From contig CAYGPZ010000008.1 in assembly GCA_964352025.1 (NCBI GenBank), forward strand, positions 62,001-126,000: 64,000 nucleotides of DNA. Reading direction: 5' to 3'. Below the pieces are notes generated by a model. It made no database searches and was not told where the DNA came from. It saw nothing but the letters and a program-made list of their open reading frames with translations. Made by a program: the position numbers and the translations under genes. The stretch is from Hirschia sp964352025. Lineage in GTDB: Bacteria > Pseudomonadota > Alphaproteobacteria > Caulobacterales > Hyphomonadaceae. Below are positions 28,772 to 38,022 of the stretch, in pieces; the first letter of the stretch is position 1, and each line of letters begins with the position of its first letter.

Positions 28772-28798
28772 CTAATGAGATATTCAGTTGTTCAAAAC

Positions 28799-30196
28799 CT
28801 AGTAGCGGTAATGCTCTGGCTTGAACGGACCTTCAGTTTTTACGCCAATATAGTCAGCTTGTTCTTCAGACAATTCAGTGAGTTCCACACCGATTTTCTC
28901 AAGGTGAAGACGCGCAACTTTCTCGTCCAAATGCTTCGGCAAGATGTAGACTTCGTTTTTATACTCATCACCTTTTGTCCAAAGCTCAATTTGAGCAAGA
29001 ACCTGGTTTGTAAATGATGCAGACATCACGAATGATGGGTGACCTGTCGCATTACCAAGGTTGAGCAAACGTCCTTGTGAGAGCAAAATCATACGATTAC
29101 CTGATGGCATTTCGTACATGTCGACTTGGTCTTTGATGTTTGTCATTTTCAGGTTTTTGAGGTTCGCAACCTGAATTTCATTATCAAAGTGACCAATGTT
29201 ACCAACGATCGCCATGTCTTTCATTTCGCGCATGTGTTCGATGCGGATAATGTCTTTATTACCTGTTGTCGTCACAAAGATATCGGCGTCTTTTACTGTT
29301 TTCTCCAGTGTCGTGACTTCAAACCCGTCCATTGCCGCCTGAAGCGCACAGATTGGATCGATTTCAGTTACTTTCACGCGCGCACCAGCACCGCGTAGAG
29401 ATGCTGCAGACCCTTTACCCACATCACCATAACCACACACAACAGCTGTTTTACCTGCCATCATCGTGTCTGTCGCGCGGCGGATACCGTCCACAAGAGA
29501 CTCTTTACAACCATATTTATTGTCGAATTTTGACTTGGTTACACTGTCGTTTACGTTGATTGCCGGGAAAGGAAGAAGACCTTTTTCAACCAATTCATAC
29601 AAGCGGTGAACACCTGTTGTTGTTTCTTCAGAAACACCTTTGATCGCTTCACGTTGTTTTGTGAACCAACCTGGAGACGCTGCCATACGCTTCTTGATTT
29701 GAGCGTAAACCGCCACTTCTTCTTCAGATTGTGGGTTTTCTAAAAGCTCAGTTTCACCAGCTTCAGCACGTGCCCCAAGAAGAACGTATAGTGTCGCGTC
29801 ACCACCATCATCAAGGATCAGGTTAGCTGTTCCTTCGTTGAAGAAGAAAATACGGTCTTGGTAATCCCAGTGCTCTTCAAGGCTTTGACCTTTGACGGCA
29901 AAGACTGGAATTTCAGCAGCCGCCATAGCAGCAGCAGCGTGATCTTGTGTGGAATAAATGTTACATGAAGCCCAACGAATTTCAGCACCGAGAGACGTCA
30001 AAGTCTCCATCAAAACCGCTGTCTGGATCGTCATGTGAAGTGAACCAGCAATACGCGCACCTTTTAGCGGTTGAGCTTTTTTATACTCTTCACGTAGAGC
30101 CATAAGGCCCGGCATTTCGGTTTCAGCAATGTCGAGTTCTTTACGGCCAAATTCTGCGAGAGAAATATCTTTGACCAAGTAATCGGTAAAAGCCAT
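28799..30196 (-). CDS. ahcY: Adenosylhomocysteinase
   Basis: 465-residue cytoplasmic NAD-dependent enzyme that hydrolyses S-adenosylhomocysteine to adenosine and homocysteine, relieving inhibition of methyltransferases. The ATG at 30196 begins AFTDYLVKDISLAEFGRKE, the normal family N-terminus; the frame is open upstream to 30268 but this extension is not family-like. Hallmarks include GSLHMTIQTAVL, the NAD-binding CGYGDVGKGSA, and the C-terminal GPFKPEHYRY. A promoter candidate and a 5'-leader hairpin precede it, and a terminator follows. Confidence 0.97.
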   Translation of the reverse strand: MAFTDYLVKDISLAEFGRKELDIAETEMPGLMALREEYKKAQPLKGARIAGSLHMTIQTAVLMETLTSLGAEIRWASCNIYSTQDHAAAAMAAAEIPVFAVKGQSLEEHWDYQDRIFFFNEGTANLILDDGGDATLYVLLGARAEAGETELLENPQSEEEVAVYAQIKKRMAASPGWFTKQREAIKGVSEETTTGVHRLYELVEKGLLPFPAINVNDSVTKSKFDNKYGCKESLVDGIRRATDTMMAGKTAVVCGYGDVGKGSAASLRGAGARVKVTEIDPICALQAAMDGFEVTTLEKTVKDADIFVTTTGNKDIIRIEHMREMKDMAIVGNIGHFDNEIQVANLKNLKMTNIKDQVDMYEMPSGNRMILLSQGRLLNLGNATGHPSFVMSASFTNQVLAQIELWTKGDEYKNEVYILPKHLDEKVARLHLEKIGVELTELSEEQADYIGVKTEGPFKPEHYRY

Positions 30197-30220
30197 GTGT
30201 GCTTGTCCTAAATATTCTTT

Positions 30221-30247
30221 GTCGATGCGCTCAAAACAGAGATCGAC
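30221..30247 (-). promoter_or_regulatory. Hairpin in the ahcY 5' leader
   Basis: On the minus strand GTCGAT-CTC pairs with GAG-(CGC bulge)-ATCGAC around a six-base TGTTTT loop, ending 25 bases before the ahcY ATG and close to its AGGA ribosome-binding site. It may modulate translation. I do not recognise a known SAH or SAM riboswitch consensus. Confidence 0.4.
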
Positions 30248-30265
30248 CCTAAAATTGATGGATTT

Positions 30266-30294
30266 CATATATCAGGAAGTTGAACAAACTGCAA
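30266..30294 (-). promoter_or_regulatory. Predicted sigma-70-type promoter of ahcY
   Basis: Minus strand: TTGCAG at 30294-30289, a 17-base spacer, TATATG at 30271-30266. Predicted start near 30259 gives a leader of about 60 bases that contains the hairpin. Confidence 0.4.
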
Positions 30295-30419
30295 ATGACA
30301 TAAAGAAATCTTTATATCTTTATATCGCGATTTTTGGAAGAAGTTTCAGTTCAGGCCTTTCAATTGCCCCATTCCATGCCAAAATTAAGGACTACACGTT
30401 TTAAATGTTCGGAGCTGTT

Positions 30420-31013
30420 ATGAAATTTGCATCATCAAAATCACGATTAGCTGTTGGTTTTGCATTCATCAGCGCATCTCTACTCGCTGCACCGTTAGCC
30501 GCAATCGCGCAAGACGAACCTATCGGGACTGAAAAAACGACATCAGAAAATGAAAGCGCATCGAACGAAGTTGAATTATTGCCGCAACACGTTGTGGGCA
30601 GAGGAAGAGATCTTCGGGGTATAAGAGTAGCCAAACCTGGCGCACTGCTTTTTGCCAGCTTTGACGACGATCACTCATTCAGCATTTCCATGGCCGAGAT
30701 CAATGCCAATGCAGAAGCAGTGTTCAATAGCGCCGACACGAATAATGGCGGTTCTCTATCGATATTCGAACAACAAGATTGGGCGCTCGCGATTGGCTCA
30801 CATGATGGCCCTTTGGCAAACGCCATGACATTTGATGCCAATCTGGACCGTCAAGTTACACTAGAAGAGTTTCAAAGTGGACTTCACCGCTTGGCCAAAT
30901 CTTACATGGGTAAAGACGAGACAGAAATTGAATTTTCCAGCTTATTAGTCAAACCAGACGGGAAACGTGGCCCTAAATCTAAAAAGCCAAAACCGACTGA
31001 CAGACCTAGCTGA
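30420..31013 (+). CDS. Secreted EF-hand protein
   Basis: 197 residues from the ATG at 30420, chosen over the ATG at 30405 because GGAG sits at ideal distance. A signal peptide (about 1-31; hydrophobic core VGFAFISASLLAAPLAAIA, then AQDE) indicates export to the periplasm. Two EF-hand calcium-binding loops are visible: DTNNGGSLSIFE (about 107-118) and DANLDRQVTLEE (about 135-146), each with acidic ligands at positions 1, 3 and 12. A basic Pro/Lys-rich tail (GPKSKKPKPTDRPS) ends the protein. The function beyond calcium binding is unknown. It neighbours the agarase/sulfatase genes, but on the other strand. Confidence 0.75.
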   Translation: MKFASSKSRLAVGFAFISASLLAAPLAAIAQDEPIGTEKTTSENESASNEVELLPQHVVGRGRDLRGIRVAKPGALLFASFDDDHSFSISMAEINANAEAVFNSADTNNGGSLSIFEQQDWALAIGSHDGPLANAMTFDANLDRQVTLEEFQSGLHRLAKSYMGKDETEIEFSSLLVKPDGKRGPKSKKPKPTDRPS

Positions 31014-31137
31014 AATCAACTGCAACGATCATAGACTATATTAAGCACAAACAGAAACGAGCGGCCAATCGCCGCTCAATCCTATTGCTATAGAGATTTA
31101 TTTAATTGAGACCGCGCTTGATCAATATTCGTGAATA

Positions 31138-33477
31138 TTATTTATCACGCAGTGCATACCGATCAGCATAAAGTGCTTCATTTATGTCGCGCGCTGCCTC
31201 TACCATCTCGGGATATGGAATATCTGTACTTCCAACAAATCCGACATTGTAGTTTTCACCGTCAAATGCGCGTCCAGTCAACGGAGAATCTACATATTGA
31301 AACCAGTGAGCTCCGACTAGAACAGAATTGGTCGTGACAGAATGCAAGTAATCTTTGTACATGCGTCCACGATCAGATTGATCGGCAGCTTGTACAAGTC
31401 CGTGATGATATAAACCAGTATCTGAGATTGCACCAAAGTGGAATTCACCAATTTGAACCGGCTTATCAAGCTCTGTTAGAAAACCCCAAGCTTCTTGGCT
31501 CAAGCCATCATCATAAATATTAAAGCTGAGCACATCGCTATATTTTAGAGCAGCGGAAACCGTTTCAGATGGCATACCCCAACTTGCTAAACGCGCGCCC
31601 ATATATAGATGGTTTGGAAGATGTTTTTCAATAGTTTGGTCCACGATGCGGAAATACTGATCTGAATAGTCCTCCATCATTATGGAAAGATCTGCACCCA
31701 ATGCAGCGGTGTCAGCATCAATAGTAAACCCTTGATCAAAGACTTCCCAAGACACAAGCTCCAATCCCCAAGCTTCGTTAAGCGCTTCAATTGTCTGGTA
31801 CTTTTCCTTCATCATCTTAGAAAAAGCGGCTTTGGCAAAACTAACTTCCGTACTTCTTTCAAGAGCGGTATAAAGAATACCGTACATTTGTCTTAGCGTA
31901 CCTGTAGGTGATCCCCAACTTTTCTCATTGTCGATGAAAACACCTATACACCAAGGCGAGCCTTTTACTTCATCAGCAATCACTGAAATAGTTGCTTCCG
32001 CCCGCTCGGCAAATTTAGGGTCATAATAATCTGGCATTTCACCCCAAACCTGTCCTGGTGCAGACAATGTTTGATAATCACCAATGATCCAGCCATTGGC
32101 GAAATATGCGACTTCTTCATTTGAATAAAAAGCTGGATCTACCCAATTTCCAAAAGAAGTGAACCCCCAGCTTTTCATACGATCTAACGTGACGTCTTCC
32201 CATTTGCGTATATATGATTCAGGTTCTATTTCACCATAACGACGCTCTAAATTTGCGCGATAAAAACTATATGTCTCACCACTGTCTATAGGTGCCTGAC
32301 GGACAGTACGGCGATAACTGTAATGATCTGCCAATGGCTCATCATATTCCGGGAGCCAATTGAACATCTCTCTTCGAAGTTCGCTGGCGACATATGCAGT
32401 CTCTTTAACTTCATCAGATACAGCCACCATACCCATGGAGTCTTCTGGCGTTACTTCACTGCTGTCTACGTGTCGAATACTATCATCGCGGAAATCTACT
32501 CCGGTCATTGTCATCAAATTCGCAATTCGAATATTTGCAATTGCATTGGAAAAGAACAGATAACCGTCCGGATCAACATACCACCACTGTCCATCAACTT
32601 TTTCGACTCGAAAATATCCAGTTGCCTCTAATTTTGGACCATCTTTCCAACCACCAAAACGAGAGCGGTCAGGAAATACTGGGTTCGCTTTGAGATCCGC
32701 TAACTCTGCTTCTGCAGCGGCTGTCAATTCTTCATCAGAGTGAATTTTAATCGGAAAATCGACTTTTGCGTTTTGTCCATATTCATCAACAAGTCCAACT
32801 AACCAATTCTTATCAATTTCTGGGTTCGCGCGTAGGCGAACATTGTCAATGTTTATTGATCTATCTTCTATAAGACCCCAAGCGAAAATTTGGACTTCAC
32901 TGATCTCTGAAAGGTTCAAATTCCCAGGGGTCAAATCACCCCACCGATATACCGCCATGACATCATCATCCCATGGCTCGGGGTATTCTCGCATACCACC
33001 CATATCACCAGCAGAGGGTGCATCTACCCAGTGATATAGAGTAGCCGTTTCGCCTGCAGGGATAACATTGCTTTTGTTTACAAACGTACCATCACTATCC
33101 ACAATCCCAATATAAACTTGAACAGAAGTATCTCCAGTATTCTCTATATCGACGGCCAGATTGAAATCTTTGTAATTAGTCCAGTCAAATGGAGTATCAG
33201 GTTTTATTTTCAGTACAGAGCCGTGCCCATTCACCTCAAAATTCACATCTAGCGATCCATTCTTTTCTTCACCCGACGCTGAGAAAGATGCATGTTCGCC
33301 AGATATAGAATATCCCGTTTCGTCTCCATCAAAATGCGCAATAATTTCACCTTGCCAAGCTTGATCGCCTAGAACCGCTGCCTCACTTTTGGCAGAAGGT
33401 AGTTCAGTCGTACATCCAACTAAAGACACACCCAAAACAGAGTACACCGTAAGCATAAAGCGGCTTTTGAAAGTCAT
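31138..33477 (-). CDS. GH50-type beta-agarase lipoprotein
   Basis: 779-residue predicted outer-membrane or periplasmic lipoprotein (SVLGVSLVGC lipobox, Cys22). An N-terminal CBM-like beta-sandwich (about 40-215, aromatic-rich) precedes a TIM-barrel glycoside hydrolase with features of family GH50. The acid/base candidate is E518 in GVFIDNEKSWG and the nucleophile candidate E678 in KPVQIGEFHFGA, followed by the family-like HHGLVQAADQSDRGRMY. GH50 members act on agarose and neoagaro-oligosaccharides. A GGGGA ribosome-binding site precedes the ATG. The adjacent sulfatase on the same strand suggests a small sulfated-galactan degradation pair. Substrate is inferred from family knowledge. Confidence 0.82.
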   Translation of the reverse strand: MTFKSRFMLTVYSVLGVSLVGCTTELPSAKSEAAVLGDQAWQGEIIAHFDGDETGYSISGEHASFSASGEEKNGSLDVNFEVNGHGSVLKIKPDTPFDWTNYKDFNLAVDIENTGDTSVQVYIGIVDSDGTFVNKSNVIPAGETATLYHWVDAPSAGDMGGMREYPEPWDDDVMAVYRWGDLTPGNLNLSEISEVQIFAWGLIEDRSINIDNVRLRANPEIDKNWLVGLVDEYGQNAKVDFPIKIHSDEELTAAAEAELADLKANPVFPDRSRFGGWKDGPKLEATGYFRVEKVDGQWWYVDPDGYLFFSNAIANIRIANLMTMTGVDFRDDSIRHVDSSEVTPEDSMGMVAVSDEVKETAYVASELRREMFNWLPEYDEPLADHYSYRRTVRQAPIDSGETYSFYRANLERRYGEIEPESYIRKWEDVTLDRMKSWGFTSFGNWVDPAFYSNEEVAYFANGWIIGDYQTLSAPGQVWGEMPDYYDPKFAERAEATISVIADEVKGSPWCIGVFIDNEKSWGSPTGTLRQMYGILYTALERSTEVSFAKAAFSKMMKEKYQTIEALNEAWGLELVSWEVFDQGFTIDADTAALGADLSIMMEDYSDQYFRIVDQTIEKHLPNHLYMGARLASWGMPSETVSAALKYSDVLSFNIYDDGLSQEAWGFLTELDKPVQIGEFHFGAISDTGLYHHGLVQAADQSDRGRMYKDYLHSVTTNSVLVGAHWFQYVDSPLTGRAFDGENYNVGFVGSTDIPYPEMVEAARDINEALYADRYALRDK

Positions 33478-33619
33478 GAAATTTCCCCGATTTAAAATGC
33501 AGTTTTTGGAACTTAGTCGTCAGACTGCGCATATTTTATGAGGGAAGCTGCCCACTTTATTACAAATTGTCAACGATTCAAATTTCTACCTAAATACGGA
33601 CCGAAAGAAGTAAGAAAAA

Positions 33620-35509
33620 TCAAGGAATGACCCTTATAGATAAGGTTTTGTGGACACTTTCATATTCGAAACTTGAAGATTGATCCAACGCGGTAGGTGC
33701 TGCTTTTTCCCACGAATACAGCTTCACCTGTACGTCACCGACGGAGAGAGCCGTCGTTTCACCAAATTTGTCTATATCCAAAATTTCCGGGTTGTCAGAT
33801 AGCCAAATCACGCCTTTGCGCGTTGCGTTTTCAGGCAAAACATTGCCTTCCATTTGGATCTTTTGGCCAACCTTCAATTCCGTCTCTTCTGAATGTAGCT
33901 GTACACCTTCTACAGGAACATATTCATGTCGCTCCAATATCAGTTTCATCTCTTCATAGGCCTTTTTTTGTTCCGCACTAAGCTGAGAAACATCAAGACC
34001 ACTATACCGCTTTACACCAAATCTATGTTCGGCAACTCTATCGCCCTGCTTTTCAAATAGGTCTGTTCGTAAGTCAAAGAAACGTCCCTCTGGGAAATCA
34101 ATGCTCGGGCCATAAAGTTTGAAATTTGTATTGAAAACAGCAGCCTCACGATGTCGGTTGGTTAGGTCATCATATCGAGCATTACCAATATACCAACTAT
34201 AAATATGATCACGTGGAGGGGTATTACTCTGCTCTATCGCTTGAGGCCAAAAACTTAGACTATCTTCAGAAATATGATCTGGAATTTCAATTCCAGCAGC
34301 ATCTGCGATCGTCGCAAATATATCCGTCACAAAGACCATTCCATTATATGTGCGAACACTTTTCTGTTGTGCTGGAATTTTACCGGGCTGGTTCAGAATG
34401 AGCCCAACATGCGTTCCATTATCCGCTGTACCACCTTTGCGTCCGGGGTATATTTCGCCATTTTCAAAGACGTGAGAGAATATTTCTTTTGTTCCATTAT
34501 CGCCCATTACAACAATAAGTGTTTTCTCTCGAATACCTGTTTCATCCAGCTTTTGAACAATGCGTCCTATTAACTTGTCAGTATATTCCAGCATATCGAG
34601 CATGTATTTTTCATCATCCAGCACTTGCCCAGTCCAGTCAGGGCCCTGTTCGAGCGCATCATTTAAAACCATCTGCCCATCCACCAATGTCCACTGGCCG
34701 CGGGTTTCATAAAACGTACCTTCGTGAAAATTATCAAAGTCGCTATGAGGCTGTGTGTCTGGTGTTGGTTTATGATCATCGTGAACCAAAGCCATCGGAT
34801 AATACATCATAAAAGGTTTATCTTGGTGGCGATCGATAAAGTCTAACGCGTGGCGATTAAAAATATCTGGACCGTACCATCGCCGACCCGTCTCTGGGTC
34901 CACATCGTCTGAACCCGTATAATCAACTATTTCGCCATTTATGACCAAATTAGGATTCATAAATCGCTGCCCCTGCTCTCGCAGATCAAAGGCGGTATAT
35001 TCATCAAATCCAAATTTCGTTAGATAATCCTTGGCCGGAATTTCTTTAGTCCCGCGGCTTTGTTTCCATTTCCCAAATAAGCCGGTGACATAACCTTCTC
35101 TTTGAAAAACGTCAGAAAACATAATATCAGCATGAAATTGTGCGCGATGCTGGACATAATTTCTCTCATTGCCTCTCCCAGTCAAAAGAGCAATGCGACT
35201 AGGTTCACACAGTGGATGAGTATAAGCGTATTTGGCTAGAAAGCCCGTTCGCGCCAAATCATCTATGTTTGGGGTAGAAATTCTTGCATCTGGAAAATGG
35301 CCACCAACGGACCTTAGTATAGGCGCGCCGTAAATACTCATTCCATAATGGCTCAAATCATCAATGAGTATCACAATGACATTCGTATAATCACCGTCCT
35401 GAGATAATTGCTCTGACGATAAATTCTTATCTGACTTCTGCACACCACAAGCAGCTAAGGCTGCCACCGCAAAAACAGACACAAACATCGCAACGATACG
35501 ATTTGCCAT
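33620..35509 (-). CDS. S1-family sulfatase lipoprotein with C-terminal Ig-like domain
   Basis: 629 residues from the ATG at 35509, which opens a lipoprotein signal (VSVFAVAALAAC, Cys21); the frame is open further upstream without a family reason to use it. The alkaline-phosphatase-like sulfatase fold shows the metal-binding IDDL at 49-52 and C101-E-P-S-R followed by LLTGR, the formylglycine-generating C-x-P-x-R signature. MGDNG and GGTADNG motifs follow. The last 90 residues look like a Big2-type Ig domain (VGQKIQMEGNVLPENATRKG, then WLSDNPEILDID). It needs a formylglycine-generating enzyme, not present in the window. Likely desulfates an algal galactan, with the GH50 enzyme. Confidence 0.86.
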   Translation of the reverse strand: MANRIVAMFVSVFAVAALAACGVQKSDKNLSSEQLSQDGDYTNVIVILIDDLSHYGMSIYGAPILRSVGGHFPDARISTPNIDDLARTGFLAKYAYTHPLCEPSRIALLTGRGNERNYVQHRAQFHADIMFSDVFQREGYVTGLFGKWKQSRGTKEIPAKDYLTKFGFDEYTAFDLREQGQRFMNPNLVINGEIVDYTGSDDVDPETGRRWYGPDIFNRHALDFIDRHQDKPFMMYYPMALVHDDHKPTPDTQPHSDFDNFHEGTFYETRGQWTLVDGQMVLNDALEQGPDWTGQVLDDEKYMLDMLEYTDKLIGRIVQKLDETGIREKTLIVVMGDNGTKEIFSHVFENGEIYPGRKGGTADNGTHVGLILNQPGKIPAQQKSVRTYNGMVFVTDIFATIADAAGIEIPDHISEDSLSFWPQAIEQSNTPPRDHIYSWYIGNARYDDLTNRHREAAVFNTNFKLYGPSIDFPEGRFFDLRTDLFEKQGDRVAEHRFGVKRYSGLDVSQLSAEQKKAYEEMKLILERHEYVPVEGVQLHSEETELKVGQKIQMEGNVLPENATRKGVIWLSDNPEILDIDKFGETTALSVGDVQVKLYSWEKAAPTALDQSSSFEYESVHKTLSIRVIP

Positions 35510-35594
35510 TAGACTAATCTTCCCAAGACCACTGCACTTGTATATAATTTTTTGCGCGCGGCTAAATTGTAGTCGTCCCAATTCGAATAGTGAT

Positions 35595-35870
35595 TTATTC
35601 GCCTTCGCCGAACTTATTCTCGATGAGTTCTATAATTGCACTCATAGCTTTTTCAGCATCGGCACCTTCTGCCTCAACATCGACGACACAGCCTTTATAT
35701 GCCGCGAGCATTAGCAAATCCATTACAGCTATTGCTGAAGCTGTCTCGCCCTCATGCTTAACAGTTATTTTGGCATCATGCTTCAGCGCTTCTTTCGCCA
35801 AAGCCGCCGAAGCGCGGGCGTGCAGCCCTTTTTTATTGCAGATTGTAACTGTGTCAGTGACCTTCTGCAT
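35595..35870 (-). CDS. ptsH: Phosphocarrier protein HPr
   Basis: 91-residue HPr. The phospho-acceptor H17 lies in KKGLHARASA, and the regulatory-serine region is present at S45 (ETASAIAVMDLLMLAA). It transfers phosphate from EI to EIIA proteins; in alphaproteobacteria such HPr proteins are mainly regulatory. The start is two bases from the end of the EIIA gene, so they are one operon. Ser45 suggests HPr-kinase control, yet no hprK is adjacent. Confidence 0.93.
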   Translation of the reverse strand: MQKVTDTVTICNKKGLHARASAALAKEALKHDAKITVKHEGETASAIAVMDLLMLAAYKGCVVDVEAEGADAEKAMSAIIELIENKFGEGE

Positions 35871-35872
35871 TC

Positions 35873-36274
35873 TTACGATTTCTGCAATACGAGCGAGGCA
35901 ATGGAAATATACTTGCGTCCTGCATCTTGAACAGCCAATGCGACCTTATCCATGGGCTGATCTTTGCGAACTTCAGCAACCTTAATAAGCATGGGTAGGT
36001 TTACACCGGCAATCACTTCGATTTTAGCCTGCCCCATTACCGATATGGCCAGATTGGAAGGTGTTCCACCAAACATATCTGTAAAAATGATAACGCCGTC
36101 TCCAGAATCACATTTGGCCGACACATCTATAATTTCTTGACGACGCGCTTCCATGTCATCATCGGCATCAATACAGATAGCTTTAAAGGCATCCTGAGCA
36201 CCGAAGACATGTTCTGTCGCAGCAATAAATTCTTTGGCTAGTTCGCCATGGGTTACAACAACCACACCTATCAT
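35873..36274 (-). CDS. PTS EIIA component, mannose family
   Basis: 133-residue EIIA-Man-type protein. The active-site H9 lies in VVVTHGELAKEF, and FTDMFGGTPSN (about 64-74) is the family signature. No EIIB/EIIC permease domain genes are adjacent, so with HPr it probably forms the regulatory PTS typical of alphaproteobacteria. GGAGAAG at good spacing precedes the ATG. Its upstream neighbour is chvG, 78 bases away; many relatives carry hprK in that position. Confidence 0.92.
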   Translation of the reverse strand: MIGVVVVTHGELAKEFIAATEHVFGAQDAFKAICIDADDDMEARRQEIIDVSAKCDSGDGVIIFTDMFGGTPSNLAISVMGQAKIEVIAGVNLPMLIKVAEVRKDQPMDKVALAVQDAGRKYISIASLVLQKS

Positions 36275-36352
36275 ATTCGGTCTTCTCCCAAAATCACCCG
36301 AGGGAAATCTGACGACTGAATTTGCGCTGGGTCAAGATACAAAATACAGGAT

Positions 36353-37978
36353 TTAGGTCACAATTGGCAGAAGAACAACAAACTGTGCTCCCAATACCTC
36401 ACCCTCACTACCGTCAGCGTTTGATTTCTTACGGTTTTTCACAAAAACCTGACCGTGATGCGTTTCAACGATCTGTTTGACAATGGACAGCCCTAAACCC
36501 GAATTATTCCCGAACTGGGTCCCCTTTGGCCGGTCAGAATAAAAACGATCAAATATTTTATCCAGCTTATCTTCTGGCACACCGGGACCATTGTCATCAA
36601 ATACCAGCGCAATATTCTGCTCTTCACGTCGCGCGGTAATCGTCACAAGCCCATCCTCGGGAGAGAAAGACCGCGCATTCTCTACCAAATTGCGGATAAC
36701 TTGCGCCAATGGCCCTTCTCGCCCCTTAAAGTCTAAATGACCAAGTCGGGTATCAAGCTTTAGCTCGACATGAGCAGCACCTTCTTTTCGCGTATCTTGC
36801 CATATAGATACCAAATCTTCCAATAAGCGCCCTAGATCGACGATTGTTGCTTCTTCACGGGCAATCTCCGCTTCAAGTCGCGACGCATTGGAAATATCGG
36901 TAATCAAGCGGTCTAACCTAACGACATCGCGTGAGATAACTTTACGCATACGCTCGCGCACATCAGGGCTATCCACCGCCTCAGCCGTTTCTACGGCAGA
37001 GCGAATAGATGTCAGTGGATTTTTCAATTCATGCGCCACATCAGCGGCAAAGCGTTCATTGAGCACGATACGATCATGCAAGGCACCCGTCATCGCTTCC
37101 AGCGCTTTTGCCAAATCCCCGATCTCATCTTTGCGCTTGGACATGACCGGCATATCCAAACGTTGTGATTTACCCGTGCGCACGCGGTCAGCTGCGATAG
37201 ACAGACGCCGTAATGGCCGCGCAATACCTGCCGTCAATAAAAACGATGTCACAAGCGAAACCAGAACAGCAACCGAGATAATAGGTGCCAAAGCGGCCCG
37301 CTCTGCGCGGATAATGTCTTCAATATCACTGGCCTCTACCGTGACAACACCGACAACAGCAGATACATGCTGGACAGGCACAGACACAGAAATCAACCGC
37401 TCACCACGTTCAGAAAACCTCTGCGCAGCGGCGTTTTTCCCAGAAAGCGCGATTGATAATTCTTCATTCAGAGACGTTGCGCCATTCATATCTGTTGCGT
37501 CATCAGAACCGCCAAACAGTCCGGATACATTACGAGATACACCCACAGCCCACCTATCCAGCAGGCCCGGCTTTTTAATGGGCGGCAATTCCGATGTCTT
37601 GATAAACTCATCCAGCAAGAAACTATCGGCAATCGTCTCACCACTCGCCGCAAACAATCGCACACGCGTATTGGGTGGCACTTGCAAGCGTTTCAGCAAT
37701 GCCCGCGAAAGCGCTTCGTTCAAGGTGGGTTGCGGTGTGCCCTGTGTCGCCGTCAAAGACAGCACAGACTCATAGGTCAGCGCTTGCGCTTCCAAGGATT
37801 CAGAACGCGCCTGCACCAGTCCAGCCCGCACTTCGTTCACCAGCAAGGCACCGGCAATCAGAATAAGAAGCCCTGCTAAGTTTGAGGCAAGGATCAGCCG
37901 CGCAATGCGAGATGTAAAAAGAGATTTCACAATACGCTTAACATTATGAAACAGGCCTTGCTCATCTATTTCTATCAT
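36353..37978 (-). CDS. chvG: Sensor histidine kinase ChvG
   Basis: 541-residue inner-membrane kinase. Membrane helices lie at about 24-47 and 230-250, enclosing a periplasmic sensor of about 180 residues. HAMP follows (about 251-305), then HisKA with H316 in DVAHELKNPLTSIRSAVE, and HATPase_c (NLVENARSFSPEDG, DDNGPGVP, SGLGLSIVKQI). The HisKA block with ELKNPLTS and the gene order beside a chvI-like regulator and PTS genes are characteristic of ChvG/ExoS, the envelope-stress and acid sensor of alphaproteobacteria. Lies 44 bases downstream of chvI. Confidence 0.92.
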   Translation of the reverse strand: MIEIDEQGLFHNVKRIVKSLFTSRIARLILASNLAGLLILIAGALLVNEVRAGLVQARSESLEAQALTYESVLSLTATQGTPQPTLNEALSRALLKRLQVPPNTRVRLFAASGETIADSFLLDEFIKTSELPPIKKPGLLDRWAVGVSRNVSGLFGGSDDATDMNGATSLNEELSIALSGKNAAAQRFSERGERLISVSVPVQHVSAVVGVVTVEASDIEDIIRAERAALAPIISVAVLVSLVTSFLLTAGIARPLRRLSIAADRVRTGKSQRLDMPVMSKRKDEIGDLAKALEAMTGALHDRIVLNERFAADVAHELKNPLTSIRSAVETAEAVDSPDVRERMRKVISRDVVRLDRLITDISNASRLEAEIAREEATIVDLGRLLEDLVSIWQDTRKEGAAHVELKLDTRLGHLDFKGREGPLAQVIRNLVENARSFSPEDGLVTITARREEQNIALVFDDNGPGVPEDKLDKIFDRFYSDRPKGTQFGNNSGLGLSIVKQIVETHHGQVFVKNRKKSNADGSEGEVLGAQFVVLLPIVT

Positions 37979-38022
37979 AAGAGCAGGCCCTCTTCACACA
38001 TCATGTCGAACATTCGCGCGAC

